NCBI GenBank assembly: GCA_965199165.1
Contig: OZ240681.1
Location: 1,426,001-1,490,000, forward strand
DNA from: LMUY01 sp965199165
Lineage (GTDB): Bacteria > Pseudomonadota > Alphaproteobacteria > Acetobacterales > Acetobacteraceae
Direction of reading: 5' to 3'
DNA length: 64,000 nt
The notes below the pieces were generated by a model. The model was not told the DNA's origin. It saw only the letters and a list, made by a program, of their open reading frames with translations, and did not search any database. Below, one piece after another: positions 1 to 8,090 of the stretch; the first letter of the stretch is position 1, and each line of letters begins with the position of its first letter. The position numbers and the translations under genes were made by a program.

Positions 1-131
1 TCCCCGGCCGCACACCGGACCCGCTGGATCCGTCCCGCGCGGGACGGCGGCGCACCACTTATCCCCGCTGGTTTTCTCCGGTACGGCGATGCCCTCTGGC
101 GGACGCGGTTATCCCCGCTATCCTCGCACCC
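1..131. other. Non-coding region upstream of the dikinase regulator; possible oriC flank
   Basis: I see no convincing gene here. The 11-mer TTATCCCCGCT occurs twice, near 59 and near 109. It resembles a DnaA box (TTATCCACA) with two mismatches. In Caulobacter and Rickettsia the chromosomal origin lies between hemE and the gene for a DUF299/COG1806 protein, and such a gene starts at 132. hemE would lie beyond the left edge and cannot be seen. The origin assignment is therefore an inference from position plus two weak boxes. Confidence 0.25.
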
Positions 132-986
132 ATGGGGACCGAACGGCTCAACCTGCACCTGGTGTCGGACGCGACGGGGGAAACGCTGAACTCCATCGCG
201 CGGGCGACCGTGTCGCAGTTCGAGCACGTCTCCATCCTGTACCATCGCTGGAGCCTGATCCGCACCCGGTTCCAATTGCACCGCGTCTTGGAAGGGATCG
301 AGGCCGAACCCGGCCCCATCCTGTCCACCCTGCTGGATCGCGGCCTGCGGGAGGAGCTGTCGCGCGTGGCGGACCGGCTGCAGCTGACCGTCGTCAACGT
401 GCTCGACCCGGTGCTGGGCATGTTGCAGGAGCAGATCGGGGAGACGGCGACGTCCCGCCCCGGGCGGCAGTACGTGCTGGACGCGGATTACTTCCGCCGC
501 ATCGACGCGATGCACTTCGTGCTGGCGCATGACGACGGGCAGGCGCAGGCCGGCATCGCGGAGGCGGACGTGATCCTGGTGGGCGTCTCCCGCTCCTCCA
601 AGACGCCGACCTCGTTCTACCTCGCCAATCGCGGGGTGAAGGCGGCCAACGTGCCCCTGGTGCCCGGCCTGCCGGACCCGCCCGGCCTGGCGGAGCCGCG
701 CTGCCCGGTGGTCGGGCTGACGCTGGATCCGCCGGCGCTGATCGAGATCCGCCGCCACCGCCTGCGCATGATCGCGCATGGCGGCCCGATCCGGCAGGAC
801 AGCAGCGAGTATATCGACGGGGATGCGGTGAAGGACGAGCTGCTCTGGGCCCGGCGCATCTGCAACCGGCGCGGCTGGCCGGTGATCGACGTCACCCGCC
901 GCTCGATCGAGGAGACGGCCGCCACGGTGCTGCAACTGATGGAGGCCTGGCACAACCGGCAGAACCATGGTGCCGCTCCGCCTTGA
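132..986 (+). CDS. Putative pyruvate, phosphate dikinase regulatory protein (DUF299 kinase/pyrophosphorylase)
   Basis: This is a 284-residue cytoplasmic protein. The family inactivates pyruvate, phosphate dikinase or PEP synthase by ADP-dependent threonine phosphorylation and reactivates it by Pi-dependent dephosphorylation. It therefore controls the pyruvate-PEP node. The N-terminus LHLVSDATGETL and the central P-loop GVSRSSKTPTSFYLANRG (near residue 150) are the family hallmarks, and the length is usual. The start is an ATG closely followed by the family N-terminus. In many alphaproteobacteria maf, aroE and coaE follow; here a toxin-antitoxin pair does. The dikinase target itself is not in the window. 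Confidence 0.93.
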   Translation: MGTERLNLHLVSDATGETLNSIARATVSQFEHVSILYHRWSLIRTRFQLHRVLEGIEAEPGPILSTLLDRGLREELSRVADRLQLTVVNVLDPVLGMLQEQIGETATSRPGRQYVLDADYFRRIDAMHFVLAHDDGQAQAGIAEADVILVGVSRSSKTPTSFYLANRGVKAANVPLVPGLPDPPGLAEPRCPVVGLTLDPPALIEIRRHRLRMIAHGGPIRQDSSEYIDGDAVKDELLWARRICNRRGWPVIDVTRRSIEETAATVLQLMEAWHNRQNHGAAPP

Positions 987-1066
987 TCGACCTCACGGCG
1001 CAACATTGCCTCCGACACCGTCTACCCGCACTTGACGAGTTGCTCGCTATCAGCGATTGACTTCGG

Positions 1067-1318
1067 GTGGATTTGCTCGTCTTCCCTGCCGCGCTGAAGC
1101 AGCTCAAAGCCTTGCCGTCAGCCGACGCCAAGCGCCTGCTGGAGGCCTTGCAGGCTATCGCCGACGCCCACCCGCAGCGCCTGTCCTTTGTGACGGAGAT
1201 GGTGGGTCACCATGGCATATGGCGGGCTCGCAAAGGCGACTACCGCGCGGTCTACGCGATCGAGGGCGACACCATGACGGTCGTTGCCGTCGGACATCGG
1301 AAGGACATGTACGAATGA
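1067..1318 (+). CDS. RelE/ParE-superfamily toxin
   Basis: This 83-residue basic protein has the layout of RelE/HigB-type mRNA interferases: an N-terminal helix with FPAALKQLKALP, then WRARKGDYRAVYAI, then VVAVGHRKDMYE at the end. The WRxRxGxYRAVY and GHRKxxY segments match the beta-sheet core and the C-terminal catalytic end of the family. It starts with GTG. The next gene, an XRE-type antitoxin, begins inside its stop codon (ATGA), which suggests coupled translation with toxin first, as in HigBA-type modules. That it cleaves mRNA is inferred from the family. Confidence 0.85.
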   Translation: MDLLVFPAALKQLKALPSADAKRLLEALQAIADAHPQRLSFVTEMVGHHGIWRARKGDYRAVYAIEGDTMTVVAVGHRKDMYE

Positions 1319-1707
1319 ACGCAGACACGATCCCGAAGCCGATCTCGACCGACGCCCACACCGTCACCATCCGACGAACAGATTGGGACGCGCATGTGGC
1401 CGCCATCGAAAACGCGGGCGATCTCCAGTCGCTCCAGGAGTATCGCGCCTGGGCTGTCGCGCTCGGTCCCGAAGAGGCGAAGCGCCTCAGCTACACCGCT
1501 GCCGAAGCCGCCAGTATGCTCGACGGACAAAGTGCACTTGCGACGTGGCGCAACCGGGCTGGCCTGACGCAGCGAGCCTTGGCCACGGCGGCCGAGATCA
1601 GCCCGAGCTACCTGGCGGAGATCGAGGCCGGTAAGAAGCCGGGCAGTGCCGCGGCGATCCGGGCTGTTGCACGGGTGCTGAACGTGCCGATGGAGATGCT
1701 GGTGTAG
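1315..1707 (+). CDS. XRE-family antitoxin
   Basis: This is a 130-residue protein. Its C-terminal third (about residues 75-130) is a helix-turn-helix of the XRE/Cro type, with WRNRAGLTQRALATAAEIS and the recognition part SYLAEIEAGKKP. The N-terminal part, with RRTDWDAHVAAIENAGDL, probably contacts the toxin. The ATG lies in the overlap with the toxin stop codon, so the two form one operon. By analogy it neutralises the RelE-like toxin and represses the operon. The nearby 128-bp gap before dadA holds nothing recognisable. Confidence 0.85.
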   Translation: MNADTIPKPISTDAHTVTIRRTDWDAHVAAIENAGDLQSLQEYRAWAVALGPEEAKRLSYTAAEAASMLDGQSALATWRNRAGLTQRALATAAEISPSYLAEIEAGKKPGSAAAIRAVARVLNVPMEMLV

Positions 1708-1835
1708 CGGATCCATTGATAGCCGGCCTTTCGCAACAAAAGTGGACGAACGACGGCTCCTGAATGACCGGAAGGACGCATGCTGCAGCGTGTCCCTCGC
1801 ACCAGCCGAGGGTCGACTGGCAAGAGAGGTGGTTC

Positions 1836-3095
1836 TCACGCGTAACGCGTCACCGCCAGGTCGGAATGTTCGATGTCCGGCGGCTTGCCCGAGACCAGGT
1901 CCGCCAGAACCCGGGCGGAGCCGCAGGACATGGTCCAGCCCAGCGTGCCGTGCCCGGTGTTCAGCCACAAATTGGGCAGCCGGGTCGGGCCGATGATCGG
2001 CGTGCCGTCCGGCGTCATCGGGCGCAGGCCGGTCCAGAAGCTCGCCTTCCTGACGTCGCCACCCCGGGGGAACAGGTTGCTGACCGAATAGGCCAGCGTC
2101 GCGCGCCGCGGCTCGGACAGCAGGGCGCTGAACCCCGCCAGCTCCGCCGTGCCGCCGACGCGGATGCGGTCGCCCAGGCGGGTGATCGCGACCTTGTAGG
2201 TCTCGTCCATCACGGTGGAGACAGGGGCCCCGGCCTCGGACTCGACGGGGATGGTGATGGAGTAGCCCTTCACCGGGTAGACCGGGATGTCGACCCCGAG
2301 TGGCGCCAGCAGCTTCCGCGAGTAGCTGCCCAGCGCCACCACCAGCTGGTCCACCGCATGCCGCACGCCGCCGGCAAAGACGGCCGTCACCCGGCCGCGC
2401 TCCTGCTCCACCCGGTCCACCGCCACCCCGTACTGGAACACCACGCCGCGGCCGGCCGCCAAGGCGGCGAGCCGTTGGGTGAACTGGTGCGCATCGCCGG
2501 TCTCGTCGCCGGGCAGGCGCAGCCCGCCGAGGAAGCGGCCGTTCGCGTGGGCCAAGGCCGGCTCGACCGCGACGCAGCCCGCATGGTCCAGCACCTCGTA
2601 GCGGACGCCACCCTCGTCCAGCACGGCGGTGTCCTCCGCCACGTGGTCCACCTGCTTCTGCGTGCGGAACAGCTGCAGCGTGCCTTGCTGGCGGTCGTCG
2701 TAGCGGAGGCCCGTGTCGGCGCGCAGCGCCAGCAGGCAGTCCCGCGAATACTCCGCCAGCCGGACCATCCGCGCCTTGTTCACGTGGTAGGCGGCTTGCG
2801 TGCAGTTGCGCAGCATGGTCGCCATCCAGCGCCACATGAACGGGTCGAGCAGCGGGCGGATCACCAGCGGTCGATGCGTCATCATCATCCACTTGATCGC
2901 CTTCAACGGCACGCCCGGCCCGGCCCACGGCGCCGAGTAACCCGGCGACACCTGCCCGGCGTTGGCAAAGCTGGTCTCCATCCCGGCGCTCGGCTGGCGG
3001 TCCAGCACCGTCACCTCGTGCCCGGCCTCTTGCAGGTAGTAGGCGGTGGTGGTGCCGACCACGCCGGCGCCGAGCACGAGGACCTTCATCGTCAT
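1836..3095 (-). CDS. dadA: D-amino acid dehydrogenase small subunit-type flavoprotein
   Basis: This 419-residue FAD enzyme of the DAO superfamily oxidatively deaminates D-amino acids, chiefly D-alanine, to 2-oxo acids and ammonia, passing electrons to the respiratory chain at the inner membrane. The dinucleotide-binding motif GAGVVG lies at residues 9-14 and is followed by the acidic end of strand 2 (VTVLDR). The stretch ETSFANAGQVSPGYSAPWA and the C-terminal GLRPMTPDGTPIIGPT and NTGHGTLGWTMSCGSA are typical of DadA. Length is usual. No alanine racemase gene (dadX) is adjacent. Confidence 0.93.
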   Translation of the reverse strand: MTMKVLVLGAGVVGTTTAYYLQEAGHEVTVLDRQPSAGMETSFANAGQVSPGYSAPWAGPGVPLKAIKWMMMTHRPLVIRPLLDPFMWRWMATMLRNCTQAAYHVNKARMVRLAEYSRDCLLALRADTGLRYDDRQQGTLQLFRTQKQVDHVAEDTAVLDEGGVRYEVLDHAGCVAVEPALAHANGRFLGGLRLPGDETGDAHQFTQRLAALAAGRGVVFQYGVAVDRVEQERGRVTAVFAGGVRHAVDQLVVALGSYSRKLLAPLGVDIPVYPVKGYSITIPVESEAGAPVSTVMDETYKVAITRLGDRIRVGGTAELAGFSALLSEPRRATLAYSVSNLFPRGGDVRKASFWTGLRPMTPDGTPIIGPTRLPNLWLNTGHGTLGWTMSCGSARVLADLVSGKPPDIEHSDLAVTRYA

Positions 3096-3198
3096 TTCCT
3101 CCGGACAGGGATCGCCCGCGTCATCATACGCGTTTCATGCCAGATTGCCCTGCCGCCGGCGCGATGGCACGCTGGCCCAAACGGGAGGGCGCGACGAC

Positions 3199-3909
3199 AT
3201 GGCGGTCAACAAGCGGTTCGACACGGCGAAGGACGCGTTGGCGGACGTGCTGCATGACGGCATGACGATCATGTCCGGCGGCTTCGGCCTGTGCGGCATC
3301 CCCTCGGTCCTGATCGAGGCCATCCGCGACTCCGGCGTGAAAGACCTGACCGTCATCTCCAACAATGCCGGCGTGGACGATGCCGGGCTGGGGCTGCTGC
3401 TGGTGACGCGGCAAATCCGCAAGATGATCAGTTCCTATGTCGGGGAGAACGCCACCTTCGCGCGGCAATACCTGGCCGGCGAGCTGGAGATCGAGTTCAA
3501 CCCGCAGGGCACGCTGGCCGAGCGCATCCGGGCCGGCGGCGCCGGGATCCCCGCCTTCTACACCGCGACCGGCGCCGGCACGGAGATCGCCAAGGGCAAG
3601 GACGTCCGGCAGTTCAATGGCCGCGACTACATCATGGAAACCGGGCTGGTGGCGGACCTGGCCATCGTCCACGCCTGGCGGGGGGACCCGGAAGGCAACC
3701 TGGTCTACCGGATGACCGCGCGCAACTTCAACCCGATCATGGCGACGGCGGCCACCGTGACGGTGGCGCAGGTGGAGGAGATGGTCGAACTGGGGGCGCT
3801 GGACCCCGACGGCATCGTCACGCCGGGCATCTTCGTGCAGCGGATGGTCGCGGTGCCCGGCGTGGACAAGCGCATCGAGCAGCGCACCGTGCGCAAGCGC
3901 GCGGCCTGA
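3199..3909 (+). CDS. 3-oxoacid CoA-transferase subunit A
   Basis: This is a 236-residue alpha subunit of a class I CoA-transferase. Such enzymes move CoA from succinyl-CoA to acetoacetate or a related 3-oxoacid, forming a heterodimer or heterotetramer with the following gene product. The family motif GFGLCGIPSVLI (the glycine-rich CoA-binding segment) lies near residue 30, and NNAGVDDAGLGLLL and GNLVYRMTARNFNP are also conserved. The ATG at 3199 follows a GGGAGG ribosome site, and upstream in-frame codons lie in non-coding sequence. The exact acid substrate (acetoacetate or 3-oxoadipate) cannot be fixed; TARNFNPIMA favours the SCOT type. Confidence 0.93.
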   Translation: MAVNKRFDTAKDALADVLHDGMTIMSGGFGLCGIPSVLIEAIRDSGVKDLTVISNNAGVDDAGLGLLLVTRQIRKMISSYVGENATFARQYLAGELEIEFNPQGTLAERIRAGGAGIPAFYTATGAGTEIAKGKDVRQFNGRDYIMETGLVADLAIVHAWRGDPEGNLVYRMTARNFNPIMATAATVTVAQVEEMVELGALDPDGIVTPGIFVQRMVAVPGVDKRIEQRTVRKRAA

Positions 3910-3923
3910 GGGGGGAAACGAGC

Positions 3924-4568
3924 ATGGCATGGACCCGCGACCAGATGGCCGCCCGCGCCGCCCGCGAGCTGCAGGACGGCTTCTACGTGAACCTCGGCAT
4001 CGGCATCCCGACACTGGTGGCCAACCACATTCCGGACGGCGTCTCGATCCAGCTGCAAAGCGAGAACGGCATGCTGGGCATGGGCCCGTTCCCCTATGAG
4101 GGGGAGGAGGACCCTGACCTGATCAACGCCGGCAAGCAGACGGTGACCAAGCTGCCGACCACCTCGTTCTTCGACAGCGCGCAGTCGTTCGGCATGGTGC
4201 GCGGCGGGCACATCGCCCTGTCCATCCTCGGTGCCTTGCAGGTCGCCGACAACGGCGACCTGGCGAACTGGATGATTCCGGGCAAGATGGTGAAGGGCAT
4301 GGGCGGTGCCATGGACCTGGTGGCCGGGGTGCGGCGCGTGGTGGTGCTGATGGAGCACGCCGCCAAGGACGGCACGCCGAAGATCCTGAAGGCCTGCACC
4401 CTGCCGTTGACCGGGGCGGGCGTGGTGAACCTCATCGTCTCCGACCTGGCGGTGTTCGACGTGGCGCGGCCGGGGCTGACGCTCGTGGACAAGGCCCCGG
4501 ACGTGAGCGTGGACGAAATCCGCGCCAAGACGGAGGCCGGCTTCACGGTCCATCCCGAGCTGGCCTGA
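3924..4568 (+). CDS. 3-oxoacid CoA-transferase subunit B
   Basis: This is the 214-residue beta subunit and partner of the preceding gene, starting 14 bp after it behind a GGGGGAAA ribosome site. It carries the catalytic glutamate in QSENGMLGMGPFP, which forms the glutamyl-CoA thioester, and the glycine segment NLGIGIPTLVANHI. Length is usual for the subunit. Together the two proteins would allow use of acetoacetate or the final activation step in ketone-body or aromatic-acid breakdown in the cytoplasm. Confidence 0.94.
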   Translation: MAWTRDQMAARAARELQDGFYVNLGIGIPTLVANHIPDGVSIQLQSENGMLGMGPFPYEGEEDPDLINAGKQTVTKLPTTSFFDSAQSFGMVRGGHIALSILGALQVADNGDLANWMIPGKMVKGMGGAMDLVAGVRRVVVLMEHAAKDGTPKILKACTLPLTGAGVVNLIVSDLAVFDVARPGLTLVDKAPDVSVDEIRAKTEAGFTVHPELA

Positions 4569-4590
4569 CGATACCGGGTTGCTGTCAGGG

Positions 4591-4624
4591 CGCCAGGGCG
4601 GTAAGACGCCGCCTCCGCCTGGCG
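4591..4624. terminator. Hairpin after the CoA-transferase operon
   Basis: CGCCAGG (4591-4597) and CCTGGCG (4618-4624) are perfectly inverted. An inner GCGG/CCGC pair (4598-4601 and 4609-4612) extends the stem. There is no T-run. It lies between the CoA-transferase stop and the tRNA and could end transcription weakly or insulate the tRNA gene. Confidence 0.3.
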
Positions 4625-4628
4625 GATC

Positions 4629-4704
4629 GGGGCCATAGCTCAGTTGGTAGAGCGCCTGAATGGCATTCAGGAGGTCAGGGGTTCGACTCCCCTTGGCTCC
4701 ACCA
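4629..4704 (+). tRNA. tRNA-Ala (anticodon GGC)
   Basis: The acceptor stem pairs GGGGCCA with TGGCTCC with one G-T pair. The D arm contains AGCTCAGTTGG, the anticodon loop ATGGCAT has GGC at 4662-4664, and the T arm contains GGTTCGACTCC. The discriminator A at 4701 is followed by an encoded CCA (4702-4704). It reads GCC and GCU codons, the former very frequent in this G+C-rich genome. Confidence 0.97.
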
Positions 4705-4740
4705 GAACCTGTGCCGACGGCGCGAACGCGGCGGGCCGCG

Positions 4741-4959
4741 CTACTCCGCCAGGTCATCCTTCAACACCACGATGGTCACGGTCCAGGACCGCTCGCCTTC
4801 CTCGTCCACCTGATCGACCGTGCCGAGTACCGCGTCGCCCACCCGGAGTTGGGAGGTTCCGTTCTGTGTCTCAGGCGGGTCGACCGTGATGCCTGGACTG
4901 TGCAACGCCCGGCGCAAGTAGGCTTGAAGGCGGGCGCGGTCGGTCTGCTTGATGCTCAT
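4741..4959 (-). CDS. DUF3126 family protein
   Basis: This is a 72-residue protein of unknown function. The opening DRARLQAYLRRALHSPGITV and the ending acidic hydrophobic segment VTIVVLKDDLAE match the small DUF3126 proteins that are typical of alphaproteobacteria. The ATG at 4959 is preceded by non-coding sequence, and the gene begins 77 bp downstream of kdpA on the same strand. It occupies the place where kdpB would be expected. Nothing in its sequence suggests a role in potassium transport. Confidence 0.75.
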   Translation of the reverse strand: MSIKQTDRARLQAYLRRALHSPGITVDPPETQNGTSQLRVGDAVLGTVDQVDEEGERSWTVTIVVLKDDLAE

Positions 4960-5036
4960 GGTGCGGTGTGCGCCCTTTCGGTGGCGGGTGCGAGAGGCTG
5001 CGCACCGTTTGCCCGGGACGTCCGGCGCGCCGCCGA

Positions 5037-6719
5037 TCAGCCGAGCGCCTCTGCCAACGGACCGAGAGCCAGGGAGGGCAGGAAGGTCAGGCCGCCGATG
5101 ATGACGATCACCCCCAGCAACAGGCCGATCCACACGCCACCCGTCGTGGGCAAGGTGCCGGCCGATGGTGGCGCCCGGCGCCGCGCCGCGACCGAACCCG
5201 CGATCGCCAGGACCGCCACCACCACGAAGTAGCGGCCCATCGTCATGGCCAACGCCAGTGTCAGCGTCCAGAGCGGCGGGGTGGCCGCCAGCCCGGCCAT
5301 GGCGCTGCCGTTGGTGTTCACGGCCGAGACGTAGGCGTACAGGATTTCGCTGAAGCCATGCGGCCCGGGATTGCCCAACGCCGCCGTGCCGACCGGGATG
5401 ACGCACGCCACCGCCGTCAGCAGCAGGGCCAGGGCGGACGGGACCAGCGTTGCCAGCACCACCAGCTTGATCTCCCGCGCCTCGATCCGGTTGCCGAGAT
5501 ACTCGGGCGTGCGGCCGACCATCAGCCCGCCCACGAACACGGCGAGCAGCGCGAACAGCAGCATGCCGAACAGGCCGGAGCCGGGGCCGCCGATGATCAC
5601 CTCGCCCAGCATCATGTTCGCCAGCGCTGCCAGCACGCCAAGCGGGGCGTAGCTGTCCACCATGGAGTTGACCGCGCCCGACGAGGTGGCGGTGCCCAGT
5701 TCGGAAAACAGGGCGGAGCCGGCAACGCCGAAGCGGACCTCCTTGCCCTCCATGTTGCCCAGATGCTGGTCGATCCCTGCCAACGGCAGCGCGGGTGCCG
5801 CCTCGGCCGCGAACATCACCGCCGCGCCAGCCGCGAACAGCAGCAACATCGCGACCAGCAAGGCCCAACCTTGCCGCTCGTCACCCACCATGCGGCCGAA
5901 CGTGTTGGTCAGCGCCGCGCCCAGCAGCGGGATCAGCAGCATGGCGAGCCAGTTCGCCAGCATGGTCGGCGTCTCGAACGGATGCGCCGACTGGGCGTTG
6001 AAGAAGCCGCCGCCGTCCGCGCTCAACAGCTTGATCGCCTCCTGCGACGCGACCGGCCCGACCGGGATCGTCTGCACGGCGCCTTCCAGCGTGGTGGCGA
6101 CGACCGGCCCGGCCATCGTCTGCGGCACCCCCTGCCAAAGGAAGACCAGCGCCGCGACCACGCAGATCGGCAGCAGGACGTAGAGCGTCGCCCGCGTCAG
6201 GTCGACCCAGAAGCTGCCGATGCTGGCGGCCTCCTGCCGGGCCAGGCCGCGTACCAGGGCCATCGCCACGGCCAGCCCGGACGCCGCCGACAGGAAGCTT
6301 TGCACGGCAATGCCCATCATCTGCGACAGGTGGCTCAGCGTGGTCTCGCCGCCGTAGGACTCCCAGCTGGTGTTGGTGGCGAAGCTGACGGCCGTGTTCA
6401 GCGCCAGGTCGGGCGCCATGCCGGCGAACCGGGCGGGGTTGCCGGGCAGGTAGGCTTGCAGCCGCAGCAAGGCGTAGAGCACCGCGGTGCCGGCCAGGTG
6501 GAAGGCCAGGAACGACGCGGCGTAGTCCAGCCAGCCCTGCTCCTGGTCGGCCCGGACGCCGCATGCGCGATAGATCCCCCGCTCGACCGGCCGAAGCAGC
6601 ACGCCGCCTGGCGTCGGCTGGCCGTGGAACACGCGCGCCATGTAGCCGCCGAGCGGTCGCACGGTCGCGAGCAGGGCGGCCGTCAGAAGCCCGAACTGCA
6701 ACCAGGCATTCGCCGTCAT
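5037..6719 (-). CDS. kdpA: Potassium-transporting ATPase subunit KdpA
   Basis: This is the 560-residue potassium-conducting subunit of the high-affinity KdpFABC pump, an inner-membrane protein with about ten helices. The four selectivity-filter loops are visible: ATNTSWESYGGE, GGGFFNAQSAHPFETPT, GTATSSGAVNSM and NTNGSAMAG. The length is normal. The ATG at 6719 overlaps the stop of kdpF (ATGA), so the longer upstream reading is not used. No kdpB (the P-type ATPase subunit) or kdpC follows; the next gene is DUF3126. Unless kdpBC lie elsewhere, the pump cannot work. Confidence 0.95.
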   Translation of the reverse strand: MTANAWLQFGLLTAALLATVRPLGGYMARVFHGQPTPGGVLLRPVERGIYRACGVRADQEQGWLDYAASFLAFHLAGTAVLYALLRLQAYLPGNPARFAGMAPDLALNTAVSFATNTSWESYGGETTLSHLSQMMGIAVQSFLSAASGLAVAMALVRGLARQEAASIGSFWVDLTRATLYVLLPICVVAALVFLWQGVPQTMAGPVVATTLEGAVQTIPVGPVASQEAIKLLSADGGGFFNAQSAHPFETPTMLANWLAMLLIPLLGAALTNTFGRMVGDERQGWALLVAMLLLFAAGAAVMFAAEAAPALPLAGIDQHLGNMEGKEVRFGVAGSALFSELGTATSSGAVNSMVDSYAPLGVLAALANMMLGEVIIGGPGSGLFGMLLFALLAVFVGGLMVGRTPEYLGNRIEAREIKLVVLATLVPSALALLLTAVACVIPVGTAALGNPGPHGFSEILYAYVSAVNTNGSAMAGLAATPPLWTLTLALAMTMGRYFVVVAVLAIAGSVAARRRAPPSAGTLPTTGGVWIGLLLGVIVIIGGLTFLPSLALGPLAEALG

Positions 6720-6808
6720 GATCGCAGGAGCACTTGGCAGGCCAAGGCGAACCCCCAGCACCCGGCCGTGCCCGCCACCAGCAAGGCGACCATCAGAACG
6801 TCCGACAT
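6716..6808 (-). CDS. kdpF: KdpF-like small membrane subunit
   Basis: This is a 30-residue peptide with one hydrophobic helix, starting MSDVLMVALLVAG and ending in QVLLRS. It is too short for ordinary gene calling. It is placed directly before kdpA, its stop overlaps the kdpA start, and an AAGGAG ribosome site lies upstream. KdpF is a lipid-like stabiliser of the Kdp complex. The identification rests on position, size and single-helix character. Confidence 0.8.
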   Translation of the reverse strand: MSDVLMVALLVAGTAGCWGFALACQVLLRS

Positions 6809-6935
6809 CACGGCTCCTTCGATCGAGGAGCAGATTAGAAGCCACTTCCGTCCGCAAGGGCATAGTCAAGCCATATAGAGGGGTCGGACGAGCACCACCT
6901 CGCGCCTGGTCGATGGACATCCTACGGCGCCTCAC

Positions 6936-7050
6936 CCGTCGTCCTTGCGAGGCGCGCTTGCGCCGCGGCGATCCAGCCCAACACGCCACCAACGCTCGGC
7001 CCGGGGCAGCCTGGATCGCCACGCCGCGAAGAGGCGGCTCGCGATGACGG
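6936..7050. repeat. Long imperfect inverted repeat (family B) in the gap upstream of kdpF
   Basis: The left arm begins CCGTCGTCCTTGCGAGG and ends GGCGATCCAG. The right arm begins CTGGATCGCC and ends GGCTCGCGATGACGG. The arms are about 40 bp each and clearly inverted, with some mismatches. Related copies lie near 49162 and 53321. This resembles the dispersed palindromic intergenic elements of many alphaproteobacteria. Apart from it, the 313-bp gap (6809-7121) shows no gene; the kdp promoter should lie in it. Confidence 0.6.
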
Positions 7051-7121
7051 GGATGGGAGATGGATAGCCTACCATCATCAGGGCAGATCGAAGTCTTGTC
7101 CGGCCTCTGCGCTTATCCGGC

Positions 7122-7610
7122 CTACCCCTGTCCGATTCTTGCACGCAGCGTCGTGCGTCGCCTGGCCACGATGGCGCCCAGGCGCGTGCCGACCGCCGGG
7201 TCCCGCCACAACAGCAGCGCGCAGGCGAGCAGCCCGCCGTGCAGAAGCAGCGCCCCGAGACGGATGTGCGCCAGCTGCCAGATCAGCACCGGGCCGGCCG
7301 CCATTGCCGCCCCTGCCGCGACGTAGGACGCGAGCCGCCAGGATGCAGCCGGCGTCGCCAGCCGCCAGTAGGTGGCTGACAGCAGCCCCAGGGCGAACAC
7401 CAGCTTCAACGCCGCCATGGCGCGCAGCAGCCGCGTCAGCTCCGGCCCGGCTGCCTGCGCTGCTTGGGCGGCCAGCTCGGCCGGCGTCGCCAGCGCGGCC
7501 AGCGCCAGGCCAGCCAGAGTGCCGCACACGAGCAGCAGACGTCCGGCCGCCCAGCCATGGCGGGGAGGAACGTCAAGATGTGTCCGCGTCAAATACCCGA
7601 TGTCGGGCAT
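7122..7610 (-). CDS. Membrane protein of unknown function
   Basis: This is a 162-residue hydrophobic protein I do not recognise. About four membrane helices can be seen: GRLLLVCGTLAGLALAALA, MAALKLVFALGLLSATYW, LASYVAAGAAMAAGPVLIWQ and LGALLLHGGLLACALLLW. A basic C-terminal tail (ARRRTTLRARIGQG) probably stays in the cytoplasm. The ATG lies 36 bp from the divergent start at 7647, so the two genes must share a promoter region. The hydrophobicity pattern and G+C-rich codon use support a real gene. Confidence 0.6.
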   Translation of the reverse strand: MPDIGYLTRTHLDVPPRHGWAAGRLLLVCGTLAGLALAALATPAELAAQAAQAAGPELTRLLRAMAALKLVFALGLLSATYWRLATPAASWRLASYVAAGAAMAAGPVLIWQLAHIRLGALLLHGGLLACALLLWRDPAVGTRLGAIVARRRTTLRARIGQG

Positions 7611-7646
7611 GGCTCGCTCCTTCCTGATCGGCGCCTTGTAGCGCGG

Positions 7647-8090
7647 ATGCCGCGCATCCAGTACCGGGAGTGGCGGCGCACAGCGCACATCTTCGGGTAT
7701 GGGACGCAGTTGATCGCGACACTCGACACGCTCGGCGTGGTCTTCACGCCCTATGCCTGGTTGGGGCACATCCTGCTCGGGCTCGGCATCCAGGCCTTCG
7801 TCGCCGTCCCGTTGCAACTGGGCCGGGTTCGCGCGGCCTGGTGGCTGGGGGCGGCGGTGTCGGCCGGGTTCTGGTGGGGGGGCAAGAAGGTCGAGTACGA
7901 GTTCGCCCTGAAGGCGGCGGCCGGGCTCCACACGCTGGGGCCGTTCTGGTGGCGGGGCTGGCTGCCGTTCGACTGGGGTGCGAAGGCGGCGTGGGAGTTC
8001 CTGGCGCCCGCGCTGGCGTCGTTGCTCGTGGCCTGGCTGGTCGGCCGGCGGCTCCGGGTCACGCCGCGCGGCAAGCCTGCCACGCGGTGA
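7647..8090 (+). CDS. Hypothetical protein, probably membrane-associated
   Basis: This is a 147-residue protein with no family I recognise. Hydrophobic stretches lie at about residues 17-55 (LGHILLGLGIQAFVAVPLQL), 65-80 (WWLGAAVSAGFWWGG) and near the C-terminus (LASLLVAWLVGR), so two or three membrane segments are likely. It is unusually rich in tryptophan. The ATG at 7647 lies close to the divergent gene. Its last 32 bp overlap the end of the convergent dgoA, so either stop might be misjudged, although both frames are open. Confidence 0.5.
   Translation: MPRIQYREWRRTAHIFGYGTQLIATLDTLGVVFTPYAWLGHILLGLGIQAFVAVPLQLGRVRAAWWLGAAVSAGFWWGGKKVEYEFALKAAAGLHTLGPFWWRGWLPFDWGAKAAWEFLAPALASLLVAWLVGRRLRVTPRGKPATR

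Noticed and set aside
1764..3257. Plus-strand open frame of 497 codons
   Set aside because: It is the antisense of dadA. It is rich in Arg, Gln, His and Gly with no family motif, as expected of shadows in G+C-rich DNA.
6720..7022. N-terminal extension of KdpA
   Set aside because: The extension crosses the kdpF gene and the repeat. The family start MTANAWLQFGLL is at 6719.
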